DNA from: Sclerurus mexicanus | Lineage: Eukaryota > Chordata > Aves > Passeriformes > Furnariidae | Length of the DNA stretch: 64,000 nucleotides | Assembly: GCA_013396755.1 (NCBI GenBank) | Contig: VWZF01006728.1 | Coordinates: forward strand, 53,769-117,768 | Reading direction: 5' to 3' | Made by a program: the position numbers and the translations under genes | Part shown: piece after piece, positions 53,901-63,350 of the stretch | Numbering within the stretch: the stretch's first letter is position 1 | How the letters are laid out: the number at the start of each line of letters is the position of its first letter | The notes under the pieces: model-generated | Told to the model about the DNA's origin: nothing | Seen by the model: only the letters and a program-made list of their open reading frames with translations | Database searches by the model: none

Positions 53901-56900
53901 ATGGACATAGTAGCCAGAGATAATGCAGAACAAACTACCTTCTTCAACAGGAGTACTGGAGTTTCCACCATCATATCTAAAAACATCCTTTTTCCTGAAA
54001 AGGTCCAGACAATATTCTTTAATAGGGCAAAGGAGAGAGGGCAGCTCTCCACTCTTCTCCACTTTTTCTTCCCTTGCCAATAAACATAGAACAGCTGCCA
54101 ACTAAATACTATTTTCTCTGTGGTTACGAACATTCTAAACCTTTATTAAAAATTGGGGGAAGCTGTAAAGCTACAGCACCTTTCTTTAAATAAAAAAGGC
54201 TATTAGAACAGACCTAGAAAAGCTTTGATAGAGCACCAAATAATTTGTATACAGGAATTTCTAAGCCTCCATATTGCAATACTTTCTTATCTTTATGTTA
54301 ATCAAATATGGTGATTACTTCCTCCAAATAAGCATTAACATAACTATTAATATTCAGAATAATGGAAATAGTCTATATGAAATTTGCAAGTTTCAGTAGC
54401 AATATAAAACAAAATGGGATTGCTCACAAACTTATTTGCCTTTATGAACAGAAATGCGGAACTACGTACGAACTAAAATGAAATGTGAAATAGAATAAAT
54501 GAAGCCCAGAATAGACCAAGTATATCAGTATAAAAAAACTTGTGGGGGGTGAAAAAATAATCTTCAGCTTTGCAAGACCTTTATAACTTGCACTGTTGAA
54601 CAGTTCAACAGGAAGTGACAAGAAATCTGGAGTCACAAAATAGAGTATTTTTGTGCACAGGTAAAGAATGCAGGTTCATCACGGGCAAGCATGTATATTC
54701 TATACTGTTTGAATAGCATAAAGACATTCTGTATCATTTCCATATCAAAAACATTTTGCTGTAAAACATATGAGTCCACTAAAGAAATAAGATCTACAAA
54801 ACATTCTTCTTGCTTCTTTAAAAACACTTCATTAAAACAGTTTATGTGATATTACTCTCTGTTTAGAATATTAATTTTGGTATTTTCTCATCGAGTATCA
54901 ATCCTCTCTGCGTAACTTTATATAGACGTATTTTAGTATCCTATTCTAGGATAATAGTATGATTTAACATCCACTAATTTGTGGAATTAAACAGCCTCTA
55001 ATGTACATGTGAAACGTAATCAGTCCTTATCTCACCTGCAACCTTGACATGATCCAATAAATGTTGATCCAGCTGCATTCTACTACTGTTTTCTTCTTCC
55101 CCAGAAGGCACTTCTGTGTTTATCACTCCTTCTTTTTTTTCAGATTCTTCACTGACCTTGAAGGCAGCAGTAGCTGCTTCAGTCATGATGATTTCTGCAT
55201 CAGCTACCATAGCAGATACTCTCTTGTCCTCTGGAGTTTTAAGCTTTTTAGATCGAGATCTGAGGTTCTGGAAGCTGTTACAGGAGATACTGCTGTCAGA
55301 GTTGAAAGTCTGTCTTGGATAAGATAAAACATCTACCAATATATATGTCCCTTTCACCTGCTTAAAGTGGTAAAAAACCTGACAATTTTTCATCTTTTTG
55401 TGCTGATATAGTGTTACAATTTATTGTGTGATAGATTAACAATTGATTGGATTTAACCTTCTAATCTTTTATCACCATTCTACAGCAGAGTCATTAAAAT
55501 AGTGAAATAGTCTTTAAGTAATTACTACTTAACTAGTGTCCAAACTAGCTTTTTAATAAGTCACTCTTTTGAACCTGAAAGAGAATTACTCTTCCAAAAG
55601 TAATGAAGACAAAACACTCTTTGTAGCACTAGAATCAGTTGATATTTCCAAACCTCAGTGATAATAAAACACTAGTTTGAATACACCTGTAAAATCAGAT
55701 CTGTTTGGAAGCTTTTCAGATGCCTTTTAACACAAAAAAAGTACCTGAAAAACATAAAAATGATGATCACCAAATATTTTGAAAGGTTACGATATCAAGT
55801 AATATAACTCATAATGCTGTGTTGAAAAAAACTTGAATTAGATTTTCAGCACAACGTTTTGCACCCTCCAAAGTAGAAGGGAAAGCTTAGGGCAGGACAA
55901 ATGGAAAACCCATCAGAAAATTATGTGCTCAGGATAAATGTAACGGGAGATTAGTTTAGTTTCAAATTCAACTATGTGACACAGGAGGAGATTTTAATGT
56001 ACTTCATCACACAGCAGGTTTCAAAGCTCATAACAGATTAGTGATAAAAGCCCAACTATCACAGGTGAATTAGGAGTTTTACAAAGGTCTTGTATCTTAG
56101 ACTCTGCATATCTCCAGAAAAACATTTTGCTACCCTTCATATTTTATTCTATGTCCACCAATATATACCTTTCAACACTGCCTCTTTGAAATAGTAATTT
56201 ACAGAAAATTTGCCAAAGTATGAGACGACCATCAATTCACTTTGTAATATAACAGAAAGTATTATTACTGTTTACATGCAATCATTAGATGCATATAGTA
56301 GCAAAGTATTTCAGCCATAAATGCCAGAGTAAAGTTCTTCCTGTCACTATATTCATGAAGATAACCATAGATGGTATTTTTATTTTCACTCTGCTGGAAC
56401 TTGTATTATTCCCATAATCAAAATGATGACAATTTCAATCGACACATTACCCTAGAAATGAAGCTGAATAAATATTTTATCCTCCCTTGCAAAGCACACT
56501 GTCACCATGCCTGAGCAAAAGCCAACTCAAGATTTAAATAGCATTGGACTTGTGTTTATTAGCTTAGCTAAATGCATGAATCAGTCCATATGTTTTTATT
56601 TCAACACAATTGTTTGAAAGTCTCTGTTTTTAGTCAAAACTAGCTGCCCATAAGGGTACTACCAAATAAATCACTGCTGGTTCAAGTGGCAATTTGTATT
56701 TCCACTGTACAATACATACAGGGTAAAATGACACCTAGCTAAACAACTGAATTATTCTTTGTGAGTCCAAGTTAGTACTATACATGTGCTAACAAACTGG
56801 CTGTTCAACTGCTTCACTGGTTGCCTTCAAGAAGTGATTCTACCTCACAAACTATTCTGATACAACTATAATGCTTCGCTACTGTGGCAGTTGTTCCTTT

Positions 56901-59352
56901 TCTTTACAGGTTGACTTTCCTTTCCTTTTCCTCAAAAAAAAGACATTTAAATTACAAAGAAAATAAGGAGATTTGGTTAAAGACCAAGTTAAAAAAGCAA
57001 CTATAGTGTAAAATTATTTGAAGGAGGAAAAAGGTCTTAAAAAATTCAGTATTACTTTCAACCCAGAAAACTGCACTATGCAGTCAAGTAGATACTAATA
57101 AAACTGCCCACTTTTGGCTAGAAATAAAGTAGATATTTATTAGATAATGAGGAAGAAAATCTGTAAAGACCCTGTAAAACAGGGGTAAAACAGGACAACA
57201 CAAGTGTAGAACAAATGTTTGTGCAAGGCAAACAAAAAACATAACGCATACGACAAAAATAGTTATGAAACTGCTTTAGTATGTCAAAGCTTTTACAGCC
57301 TCAGTTACCAGCTGAGAAACCTTATTCTTCAAATCTTCTCAGTGGTGTCAGTACCAACAACTCAGATTTAGGCCTTTCTTATGCCAAAATTATGATCTGC
57401 CTTTGACCTGTGGTAGACACAGACTGGTCTTGGCTGCAGCACTGTGAGAGTGTGATAAATAGACAGTCATATCTCCTTGAAGTTAGATGGTAGTGAGGGC
57501 TAAGACTTTTACTAGAGACTTCACACGGCTGGTGGGATTCTGCCACAGCTTTATGATAAGTTTTTTCCCATTTAACTTTTACCTCAGCTCTTAAGAGACT
57601 TCTCCTCTGTCTTTTGGTTGCAGTGGTCACTAGAAACAATGAAAACCATCCACTCCTTGGAAATCTTAATGCAATAATCCTTAATAAAGAAAGATTCTAA
57701 ATGCAACACTGGAGTGCATTTTAATGTTCTCCATAATCATTAACTTCAGCTTATAAAGTTGCATTAATACATTAAGTTGAATTAACTTTTCACAGTCACT
57801 CTGAAAAAAGACTTGCTGGTCCCCAAGTTCATCCTAATATATCAGAGAAATAATTTTCACCTAAAATAATGAATTGAAAGAAAACATGTGGCATGGTTTA
57901 AGCCCAGACGAAAGTTAAAACTCCATTCAGCTGCTCCCCTCCCCCTCTTCAGTAAGAGAGAGAGAGAAAATGCAGAGATTATGGGTTGACATAACAATTT
58001 ACTGGAAACAGCAATGAAATAAGAAAATGAACAGTAACAGCAACAATACGATCAATGACAGTGTATAAAAGAGGGTGATTACATGCAAAATGCTCATGTA
58101 GTTCAGCCAACCCAACCTAGTGCCACATAGCTTTCTGAGACAAAGAGAATGGTCCTCAGGCCCCCTGAACACACCACACCCTCTTCCTTCTCAGAAGTGA
58201 GAATTCCTTACTTCCAGCCCACGGAGGTGGGTGGCATAGACTAAAAACCTAGGCACACCCACCCAGCTCCGAGTGTCACCCCCTCACAGATACCATCAGA
58301 AAATTAACTCTGTTCTGGCTGTCCTAGTTTTAGTGGCCGGGACCAGTTTATCACTGTGTGAGCATAACCAAAACTGTGTGTTCTACACCCTCTGTGTCAT
58401 TTCTCATGAACTGTTAATAATGGATCATTGGCAGCAGCTGCCCAGAGCACACCTGACCCCTCAAGCTACAACCTGAGTGTTAAAGAACCCTGTGAGATAG
58501 GGAAGTTTTCCTGACTTCACACCAGTGACTCGGCTGTGATAACTCCCCTCCGGGGAAGCATCAGCACCTTCACACCCAGCCTGAGGGGTCATGGACCACC
58601 AAGGAGTATCTCAGGACTCATAGTGTAAATCACCCATTGTGAAACTCCGTGCCCTGAGGGAGGTACTGGGCATTCCCATCTGAGTCCAAGCATATATAAC
58701 GTTGGGGTTTGGGACTTCTGAGAACACTTATCAGATCCAGAGAAGGACCAGAACTTCAACAGGACTGTGACTGCCACTCTCAACTGTGACCATCATCCTC
58801 ACCAAAAGGTTTTTTCTTTCCTTTTTTTACTTTGTAATCAGGGAGGCCAAGTGGCACTCGGCACAGGAGCCAATGAACACCATTCTGTTCGTGTCCCAGG
58901 GTGCTGGACTATACATCTGTTTTTGTAGGTCAGAACAAATTTTTTCTCTGTATCATTGTATTTATTGTAATCCTTTTATTAAATTGTAATTCTGACTTGT
59001 AATCTCTTCTTGACTTGGATTAATTTCTACATCGGTTTACCTTTAAACAGTACACTGGCCAAAACTACAACAATATCAGAGAAAGTGGCCAAACAAAAAC
59101 AAAAAGAAATTGGCATCATGTTAAAGACAATTAAATAGAGGATAAAAAACATAAATACCTCTTGGGAAAGTTCTGTATTTTCTTTCTTCTCTGTAGCCAA
59201 ATCTTTACTTCAGGAGTTGATTCAGGAGTTGGTTTCGTATGATCAATGGTGTATAAATCCTTGCCTTGTTTCCACAGCTGGTACCTGTCTGGTTGAAACT
59301 TCCTCACGAAGACATCCATGGATATTGACACCATGTCTCTCCTACAAGTGCA
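33865..59352 (-). CDS. KDM4C: KDM4C lysine demethylase 4C, partial gene (seven internal exons)
   Basis: KDM4C is a nuclear Fe(II)/2-oxoglutarate-dependent demethylase of H3K9me3/me2 and H3K36me3; its PHD and Tudor domains read chromatin. Seven minus-strand exons join in phase: 59352-59159, 55274-55036, 52990-52629, 51498-51387, 36014-35833, 34998-34782 and 33941-33865. They make 1383 nt, 461 codons, without a stop. The product runs from the CTC zinc pair at the end of the JmjC module, through an acidic linker, to most of PHD1. The match to KDM4C rather than KDM4A or B rests on MVSISMDVFVRKFQPDRYQL, SKSWRHPL-KPPARSPMTL and KPLIPEMCFIYSEEN. JmjN/JmjC exons (5') and PHD2/Tudor exons (3') are outside the window. 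In birds KDM4C is Z-linked (established). Confidence 0.95.
33942..34781. other. KDM4C: KDM4C intron (between the two PHD1 exons)
   Basis: 840 bp, with donor A/GTAAAT at 34781 and acceptor TCTAG at 33942. It contains an A/C-rich simple tract at about 34050-34195. Confidence 0.9.
34782..34998 (-). CDS. KDM4C: KDM4C exon, PHD finger 1 N-terminal part
   Basis: 217 nt, entering in phase 0 after TTTTCCAG and leaving in phase 1 at GCAA/GTAAAT. It starts PNNPDEISPTFREANS, a variable loop. It then carries KPLIPEMCFIYSEEN, characteristic of KDM4C, and EEDGTSLLISCAKCC, then IRVHA with the central zinc ligands of PHD1. The codon for the following Ser is split with the next exon. Confidence 0.96.
34999..35832. 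other. KDM4C: KDM4C intron
   Basis: 834 bp between donor AAG/GTAAGC (35832) and acceptor TTCCAG (34999). No repeat or other gene seen. Confidence 0.9.
35833..36014 (-). CDS. KDM4C: KDM4C exon, start of PHD finger 1
   Basis: 182 nt. Acceptor CTTTAAG/AA, donor TATAAG/GTAAGC. It completes the GAA codon begun in the previous exon and encodes ELPETTLIEEKVQETEAWAK, then PLVYLWQTRVPNF and CAICTLLMPYYK. The C-A-I-C pair is the first zinc-ligand pair of PHD1. The WAKPL--LWQ segment before it is conserved across KDM4A-C. It leaves phase 0. Confidence 0.97.
38831..38912. repeat. Poly(A)-rich tract with one undetermined base
   Basis: Long A runs with occasional C and G on the plus strand. The N at 38851 lies at a homopolymer boundary, typical of sequencing ambiguity. 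Confidence 0.9.
40640..40860. repeat. Unidentified repeat, diverged third copy
   Basis: Blocks such as 'ttgtattgcgatttcagtac' with 'gcatcactctg' (40719-40757), and 'catgtgggacatctaaaagg' (40827-40846), correspond in order to 43399-43435 and 43511-43530. It is more diverged than the two copies at 43.3 and 43.9 kb. Borders are approximate. Confidence 0.5.
41669..41948 (+). mobile_element. LTR with internal deletion (passerine-type ERV LTR)
   Basis: It starts TGTGCTGGGTTTGG and continues 'gatagagtcaattttct', 'agtagctggtttgg' and 'ttttggatttgtgttgaaa'. It ends in 'cagctgggcttaaaccaca'. This is the TGTGCTGGTTTTGGCTGGGATAGAGTTAATTTTCTTC-type LTR common in bird genomes, recognised from family knowledge. 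The copy is about 280 bp, so much of U3 including the promoter is missing. No convincing target-site duplication was found. Confidence 0.75.
43287..43545. repeat. Unidentified repeat, copy 1
   Basis: 43287-43391 aligns without gaps to 43936-44040 with six mismatches in 105 bp. A second, weaker block (43479-43545) aligns to about 44134-44207. It has no coding content and no CR1 or LTR motif. It may be an unclassified avian repeat or a local segmental duplication. Confidence 0.75.
43936..44207. repeat. Unidentified repeat, copy 2
   Basis: Same unit as 43287-43545, in the same orientation, 649 bp further right. The middle part (44041-44130) does not align to copy 1, so the two copies differ by replacement or strong divergence there. 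Confidence 0.75.
47061..47081. repeat. (AAAT)n microsatellite
   Basis: About five AAAT units. Confidence 0.9.
50609..50770. repeat. Purine-rich minisatellite (10-bp and 15-bp units)
   Basis: The left part repeats GCAAG, then GGAAATGCAA about five times (about 50650-50700). The right part repeats a related 15-bp unit, GGGAAGGAAACACAA, about three times (50700-50750). The lack of stops in several frames on both strands comes from the unit sequence, so the overlapping open frames here are not genes. Confidence 0.92.
51387..51498 (-). CDS. KDM4C: KDM4C exon, SWRHPL-type conserved linker
   Basis: 112 nt. Acceptor TTTTCAG/TCAGAGG at 51500-51499, donor GATGAAG/GTGAGT at 51386. It encodes SEEIVRKKISKSWRHPLNKP, then PARSPMTLVKQQATSDE. 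The KSWRHPL-KPPARSPMTLVKQQA stretch is the best conserved part of the linker between JmjC and PHD1. It enters in phase 0 and leaves in phase 1. Confidence 0.97.
51499..52628. other. KDM4C: KDM4C intron
   Basis: 1130 bp between donor AGT/GTATGT and acceptor TTTTCAG. No repeat recognised. Confidence 0.9.
52629..52990 (-). CDS. KDM4C: KDM4C exon, acidic disordered linker
   Basis: 362 nt, the longest exon here. The acceptor is ATCCACAG/GA. The donor is placed at AGT/GTATGT because it is canonical and leaves phase 0, matching the next exon; the open frame itself runs on to 52587. The product begins GNITSDSVLSPVPVIEKTKT and continues rich in Glu, Ser, Lys and Asp. The KTED block and SLEHGE near the end correspond to IKTED and GLEPGE in the mammalian protein; the rest is poorly conserved and probably disordered. 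Confidence 0.92.
52991..55035. other. KDM4C: KDM4C intron
   Basis: 2045 bp between donor GCAG/GTGAGA (55035) and acceptor CCACAG (52991). Overlapping frames at 53816-54133 are open on both strands but lack any family signal. No repeat recognised. Confidence 0.85.
55036..55274 (-). CDS. KDM4C: KDM4C exon, linker following the JmjC module
   Basis: 239 nt. Acceptor TGTAACAG/CTTCC, donor GTTGCAG/GTGAGA. The first base completes the Ser codon shared with the upstream exon. The product starts SFQNLRSRSKKLKTPEDKR, basic and possibly a nuclear localisation stretch. It becomes acidic further on (KVSEESEKKEGV, GEEENSSRMQLDQHLLDHVK). The SRMQ-[DE]Q-L-DH-K block matches mammalian KDM4C. Confidence 0.94.
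55275..57886. other. KDM4C: KDM4C intron, left of the nested LTRs
   Basis: No exon or recognised transposon. A minus-strand frame at 57379-57639 has no family resemblance. Confidence 0.75.
57887..59072 (-). mobile_element. LTR interrupted by a second LTR (outer element)
   Basis: Read on the minus strand it starts TGTTGTAGTTTTGGCCAG at 59072 and ends near 57887 with 'ggcttaaaccatgccaca'. That is the same LTR type as at 41669. The inner LTR (58320-59054) splits it, and its CTGGC is duplicated. Without the insert and one CTGGC it is about 446 bp. The right end lies 86 bp from the KDM4C splice donor at 59158. The outer element is in the same orientation as the gene. Confidence 0.8.
58320..59054 (+). 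mobile_element. Full-length solo LTR inserted in an older LTR (inner element)
   Basis: 735 bp, TGTCCTAG...CAGTACA, flanked by the perfect 5-bp duplication CTGGC (58315-58319 and 59055-59059). It has a TATA-like 'gcatatataac' at about 58690 and T-rich sequence towards the 3' end. It is antisense to KDM4C. The 5-bp duplication favours ERVL (class III). It is the most complete of three related copies in the window. Confidence 0.9.
59159..59352 (-). CDS. KDM4C: KDM4C exon, end of JmjC catalytic module
   Basis: 194 nt. Acceptor TTATCTTGCAG/TGC at 59354-59353, donor CCAAGAG/GTATTT at 59158. It opens CTCRRDMVSISMDVFVRKFQ and continues PDRYQLWKQGKDLYTIDHTK. The two Cys of the initial C-T-C correspond to the last two ligands of the structural zinc site in the KDM4 catalytic core (Cys306/Cys308 of KDM4A). 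It ends after STPEVKIWLQRRKKIQNFPK in phase 2. The start is set by the acceptor; the open frame to its right is intron. Confidence 0.97.
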
Positions 59353-59749
59353 CTGCAAGATAAGACAGGAGTTGTAAGTGACATATAAAGGAATATGCCA
59401 GAGCTCGCAGTTAAAAAAGTCCAGAACAAAAATCCCACATGTGAAAACCAATTCTACTTTAATAAAAATTTTCCTTTTTCCCTTTTCCTTAGTTTTCAGG
59501 GGGAAAGAATTATTCAAGAGAAGATACTATCCAAACAAATGTGTCACACTAGGATTCTACAAAGGTACTTACAAACCCTCCTTTGTTTCATTAACATCCA
59601 CAAGTTATGACCAAAAAGGCACAAAAGCATTTCTTTCTGCTCTATCAGATGTTTTTTGATAGTATGAAGCAAACTACCATGTTGAATTCAGACACTGTAT
59701 GTATCCTACATGATATCATATTTTTAAAAATTACTTATGTAGTGTCCCC
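59353..59749. other. KDM4C: KDM4C intron, nothing recognised
   Basis: Overlapping plus-strand frames at 59378-59659 are AT-rich intronic sequence without family resemblance. Confidence 0.7.
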
Positions 59750-60990
59750 TTGACCCAAAGGATCAAGGATCAAGCTGCTAAGATTTCATTCTTCATAGGG
59801 GTGTAGTTGGCTTCAGATCCTCTGTAGCTTCAGCTCCGGAAACCAAGTGATCGCCCTCGTGTCTCACCAGTCAACTTTTGCCAGAGGCTCCAAGAGGGAC
59901 CATTATCTCCAGCTGCAGAATAAAGTACATTCTTCACATCTGGTCCCATTCGAACTGCCATGTGCAATGTCTTGCTTGATCTTCTTGAAAGCTTGATGCT
60001 TTTCAGGACCCCATTGAAAATTATTCTTTTTACAGGTCACAAAGTAAACAGGGCTCACAATTTGGCTGTACTCTGGGATGTACATCCTCCAGAAGCCTAT
60101 GGCTCCTAGAAAAGCCTGGGTCTCTTTCTTGTTCGTCGGTGGAGTCATTGCTACAATCTTGTTGATGACGTCTGTTGGAATCTGTCATCATCCATCTTGC
60201 CATTTCACGCCTAGGAACTGAATCTCTCTGGCAGGTCCTTTGACCTCACTCTTTTTGATGGGAAAACTGGCTTTGAGGAGAAATCTGGATGATTTTCCTT
60301 CCTTTTTCAAAAACTTCCTTTGCTGTGTTCCCCCACACAACAATGTCATCAATATATTGTAGGTGTTCTGGAGACCCACCCTTCTCTAGTGTAGCATGAA
60401 TCAGTCCATGGCAGACGGTGGGGCTGTGTTTCCACCCCTGGGCAATCGATTCCAGGTGTACTGCACGCCCCTCCATGTAAAAGCAAACTGTGGCCTGCAC
60501 TCTGCAGCTAGGGGAATGGACAAAAATGCATTAGCAATGTCAATGGTGGCATATCAGTTTGCTGTCTTGGACTCCAGCTAATATTGGAGCTGCAATATAT
60601 CTGCACAGCGGCACTCAATGATGGAGTGACTTCACTCAAGCTACGATAGTCCACAGTTAATCTCCATTCTCCGTTAGATTTACGTACAGGCCAGATGGGG
60701 CTGTTGAAGGGTGAGTGGGTCTTGCTGACTACCCCTTGACTCTCCAGCTTCCAAATCAGTTTATGGATAGGGATTACAGCGTCACAGTTTGTTCAGTACT
60801 GTCGCCTGTGCACTGGTGTAGTGGCTGTTGGTCCTTGCTGATCTTTAACTCACAATAGTCCCACAGCAGAAGGGTCTTCTGAGAGGCCAGGCAGGGTAGA
60901 TAACTGCTTAGATTTCACTGCAGCCACTGTGGCTACATCAAAAGCCCATCGGTACCCCCTTGGGGTCTTTACAGGCATATAAAGTTCCAG
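59750..60990 (-). pseudogene. ERVL-like pol remnant (reverse transcriptase to start of RNase H)
   Basis: Several minus-strand frames, broken by stops and shifts, follow the order of a class III (ERVL) pol gene. From right to left in the window I see the N-terminal RT block and an RT segment with TIDIANAF carrying the first catalytic Asp. These are followed by QGWKHSPTVCHGL, YIDD (second catalytic motif, about 60355), FLGVKW, ETQAFLGAIGFWR and an RNase H start near 59775-59880. gag, protease, integrase and env are not seen. The stops and frameshifts show the copy is dead. It is in the same orientation as KDM4C. Confidence 0.88.
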
Positions 60991-61411
60991 CACTGAACTT
61001 TTCAAAACAAATCCATATGACTATCATATCAGGTTACAGCTTTGCCCAGCTTTTTGCGGAAAGAACAAAAAAGAAGCAAGAGAGAACAGCATTATGCCTA
61101 AGGTCTAGAAGGGTGTTCTATAACCATGTATTCTGTTGTGCAATGGAGACCCTAAAATCTCAGGGTCTTTAGTCCCCCAAAGCATTGTTGCACTGTTTTT
61201 CTTTCCAAATTATGCAGGTAGGTAGACTATGTTAGACCTATTCAAATAAAATCTCAGTGGTCATGAAAATGCAAAGAAGCCTTCACTTGGAAAACTGTAG
61301 GTGCTGAGTCAATTTTTAGACTAAAGTTACTGTACCTAATACTCCAAAATACTTAAAAGTGACTACATTAATTAAATCAATATGTTTGCATATACATATA
61401 AACTATTATAA
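60991..61411. other. Sequence between ERVL pol remnant and its LTR, unassigned
   Basis: Where leader and gag would be expected only about 420 bp remain, and I cannot align them to retroviral protein. It is either a deletion scar or later insertion. Confidence 0.4.
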
Positions 61412-61884
61412 TGGGTTAACCCTGTTCTGACTGCTAGGTGTCCACCAACTTGCTCTCTCATTTCTTCTCCTCAGCAGGACAGGTGGAGAAAATAAGATGA
61501 ACAATTTCATGGGTTGAGATAAGGGCAGGGAGGTCACTGACCAATTACCATCTTTGACTCGTCTTGAGGAAATCGCATTACTCTATTGTCAATTAAAAAG
61601 AGACAGTGAGAAATGACAACAAAACTAACACTAGCTTCCCTCACACCCATTTTTCCCAGGCTTTACTTCACTCTTGACTCTGGTGTCTGCAGAGATGTTT
61701 CTTCAACATTTTCCTCACTCCTTTCTCTCACAGCTGCTGCACAGTGATTTTTATTATTTCTAAATTTTCTATCACATGAATACTGACAGAGTTGATGATA
61801 CGCTTAGCTTTGGGCAGCAGCAGGTTCATTTTGGAGTCAGTCAGATCTGACTCTGTCCAAAGTGTGGACAGTTCCTGATCTGTT

Positions 61885-61897
61885 CTGCTATTAGCAG
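61885..61897. repeat. Small inverted repeat (6-bp arms)
   Basis: CTGCTA, T, TAGCAG. It lies just left of the larger palindrome. Confidence 0.8.
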
Positions 61898-61905
61898 CAG
61901 AACAT

Positions 61906-61946
61906 TTTTAGTAATGTAGGGCTGCAGCAGCCCTACATTACTAAAA
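61906..61946. repeat. Perfect 41-bp palindrome (20-bp arms, 1-base centre)
   Basis: Left arm 61906-61925, centre A at 61926, right arm 61927-61946, with no mismatch between arms. The right arm fits the normal LTR sequence; the left arm does not, so it looks like an inverted copy of the right arm. It could form a cruciform, or an RNA stem with a minimal loop. Confidence 0.95.
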
Positions 61947-61982
61947 CTTTGCCACATAAACCTTAGCATGGATATTTTAGCT

Positions 61983-63350
61983 TAAAAGCTAATTGCTTGG
62001 CTAAAAGAGTATTAAATGGAAAAAACGTTTCAAGATCCTTGCTATAGCTAAATAACTCCTGAAGTGAAAAGCTGGGACAGTATTTTCTGTCAAGAAAACA
62101 GAGATGGATAGAAAAACCTGGTAAATGTATGGCCTGGCTTCATGGTTTACTACAACTAGCTTTATTACTTTTTTTAAACAAGGAGGGTATTTAATCATAG
62201 AAAAGCTGGAACACACAAAGGACTGAATGCAACTTTTCTACTAGCTAGGTTTCTGTGCACTGAATGCAAATTTCTTTATCTGCTACTTCCATCTATCATT
62301 TCTAGTTCACCCTTCTTCCTCTTGAAATTCATAAGTTATATAATGAAAAGGCATCTGAGATGTATAAAAATGTTTGAGCTCCTTTCAGTACATCAACATC
62401 AATACACTGAATATTCACAATACTGCCATCTAATGGGAGATGGAATGGAAAGAAGGGAAAAAATTCAATACAGAAACTGTAATTTTAAGCAGCTGTCTTT
62501 AATTATAGTTTTTACCCAAAATACCATCAGAGTTTTCACTTTCCAAACAAAATGCATATACATACATATATATATACTCTTTGTAAAAAACTTCAGCATA
62601 TTTGAAACAGTAAGTCTCATTCAGAGAGTCTTTGATCAGTCACACTGAACAGTAACAAAAAAAGCAATTAAGAACTCCTGCACATTGAAAATGTCCACTG
62701 TAATATTTTTTTAATATTTAAAAACTAAATTTATAATGTAAAGACAAGCACCACTGGATTTTTTCTCCCTCTAACACACAGAATCTTTTTGACATTCAAG
62801 CCCTGTTGCTACAGACCAAACAAAAATGATTATTAAAGCAAAAATTTTGCAGTGCCTCAGAAGAAAATAATTTCTTAAGTCAGCACTGAAGCATTAAGAA
62901 AGAAAATATATCAAGAAGTAAAATATATTCTATGATGGGGTATTAATAAATGAAAATACTCAAAATAAATCACATCTAAATGAGACACAGAATTTCTGTC
63001 TTTCAGTAATCTTTGACCAGTTCCCACTACATTTTAATAGAACTACTGCAAAAGATTTAAAAAATCCAGGCAGGTATTAGAAATACAGCAGAATTTTTTA
63101 TAAGTTGTAAAACTTTTTAAAACATTCAATTATGAGCAAAAGGTAATGGAGAAACATCATGCTCAACAGTACCAATGAATACAGAAACAAGTGCTAAAGG
63201 GTGGGAATACTCAGAAGAATAATATCAGACAACAACAGTAAATATGTTCGGAAAACAGTTTCTACTCATAGTTCCTAGAACTATTCAATTAAAAAAAAAA
63301 AACCAAACCCAAACCACAAAAACCCCCACATTGTTGCTTTGATAAATAAC
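61983..63350. other. Intronic sequence, nothing recognised
   Basis: AT-rich, probably KDM4C intron upstream of the 59352 exon. A short (AT)n stretch lies near 62560-62576. Frames such as 62322-62648 have no family signal. Confidence 0.55.

Larger units (their letters stand above)
61412..61982 (-). mobile_element. ERVL-type LTR, probable 5' LTR of the pol remnant
   Basis: The plus-strand order is 'atgggttaaccctgttctgact', 'ctcctcagcaggacaggtgg' and 'catgggttgagataagggca'. It continues with 'tggtgtctgcagagatgttt' and 'tcctcactcctttctctcac', then 'ctaaaactttgccacataaacc' at the right end. This is the common avian ERVL LTR in minus orientation; its minus-strand start resembles TGTATTGGGTTTGCATGGCA. 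Position and orientation fit a 5' LTR for the pol remnant to its left. The middle of the usual LTR is missing. Confidence 0.75.

Noticed and set aside
53816..54133. Pair of overlapping frames in the intron as an extra KDM4C exon
   Set aside because: The flanking exons join in phase and match contiguous parts of the mammalian protein, leaving no missing residues; no resemblance to any known domain.
58320..59054. TATA-containing sequence as a KDM4C promoter
   Set aside because: The TATA box belongs to an LTR inserted antisense to the gene, and the KDM4C start lies outside the window.
61906..61946. Palindrome as a microRNA precursor
   Set aside because: The arms are 20 bp with a one-base centre. 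A precursor needs a longer stem with a loop and usually mismatches. The position inside an LTR also argues against it.
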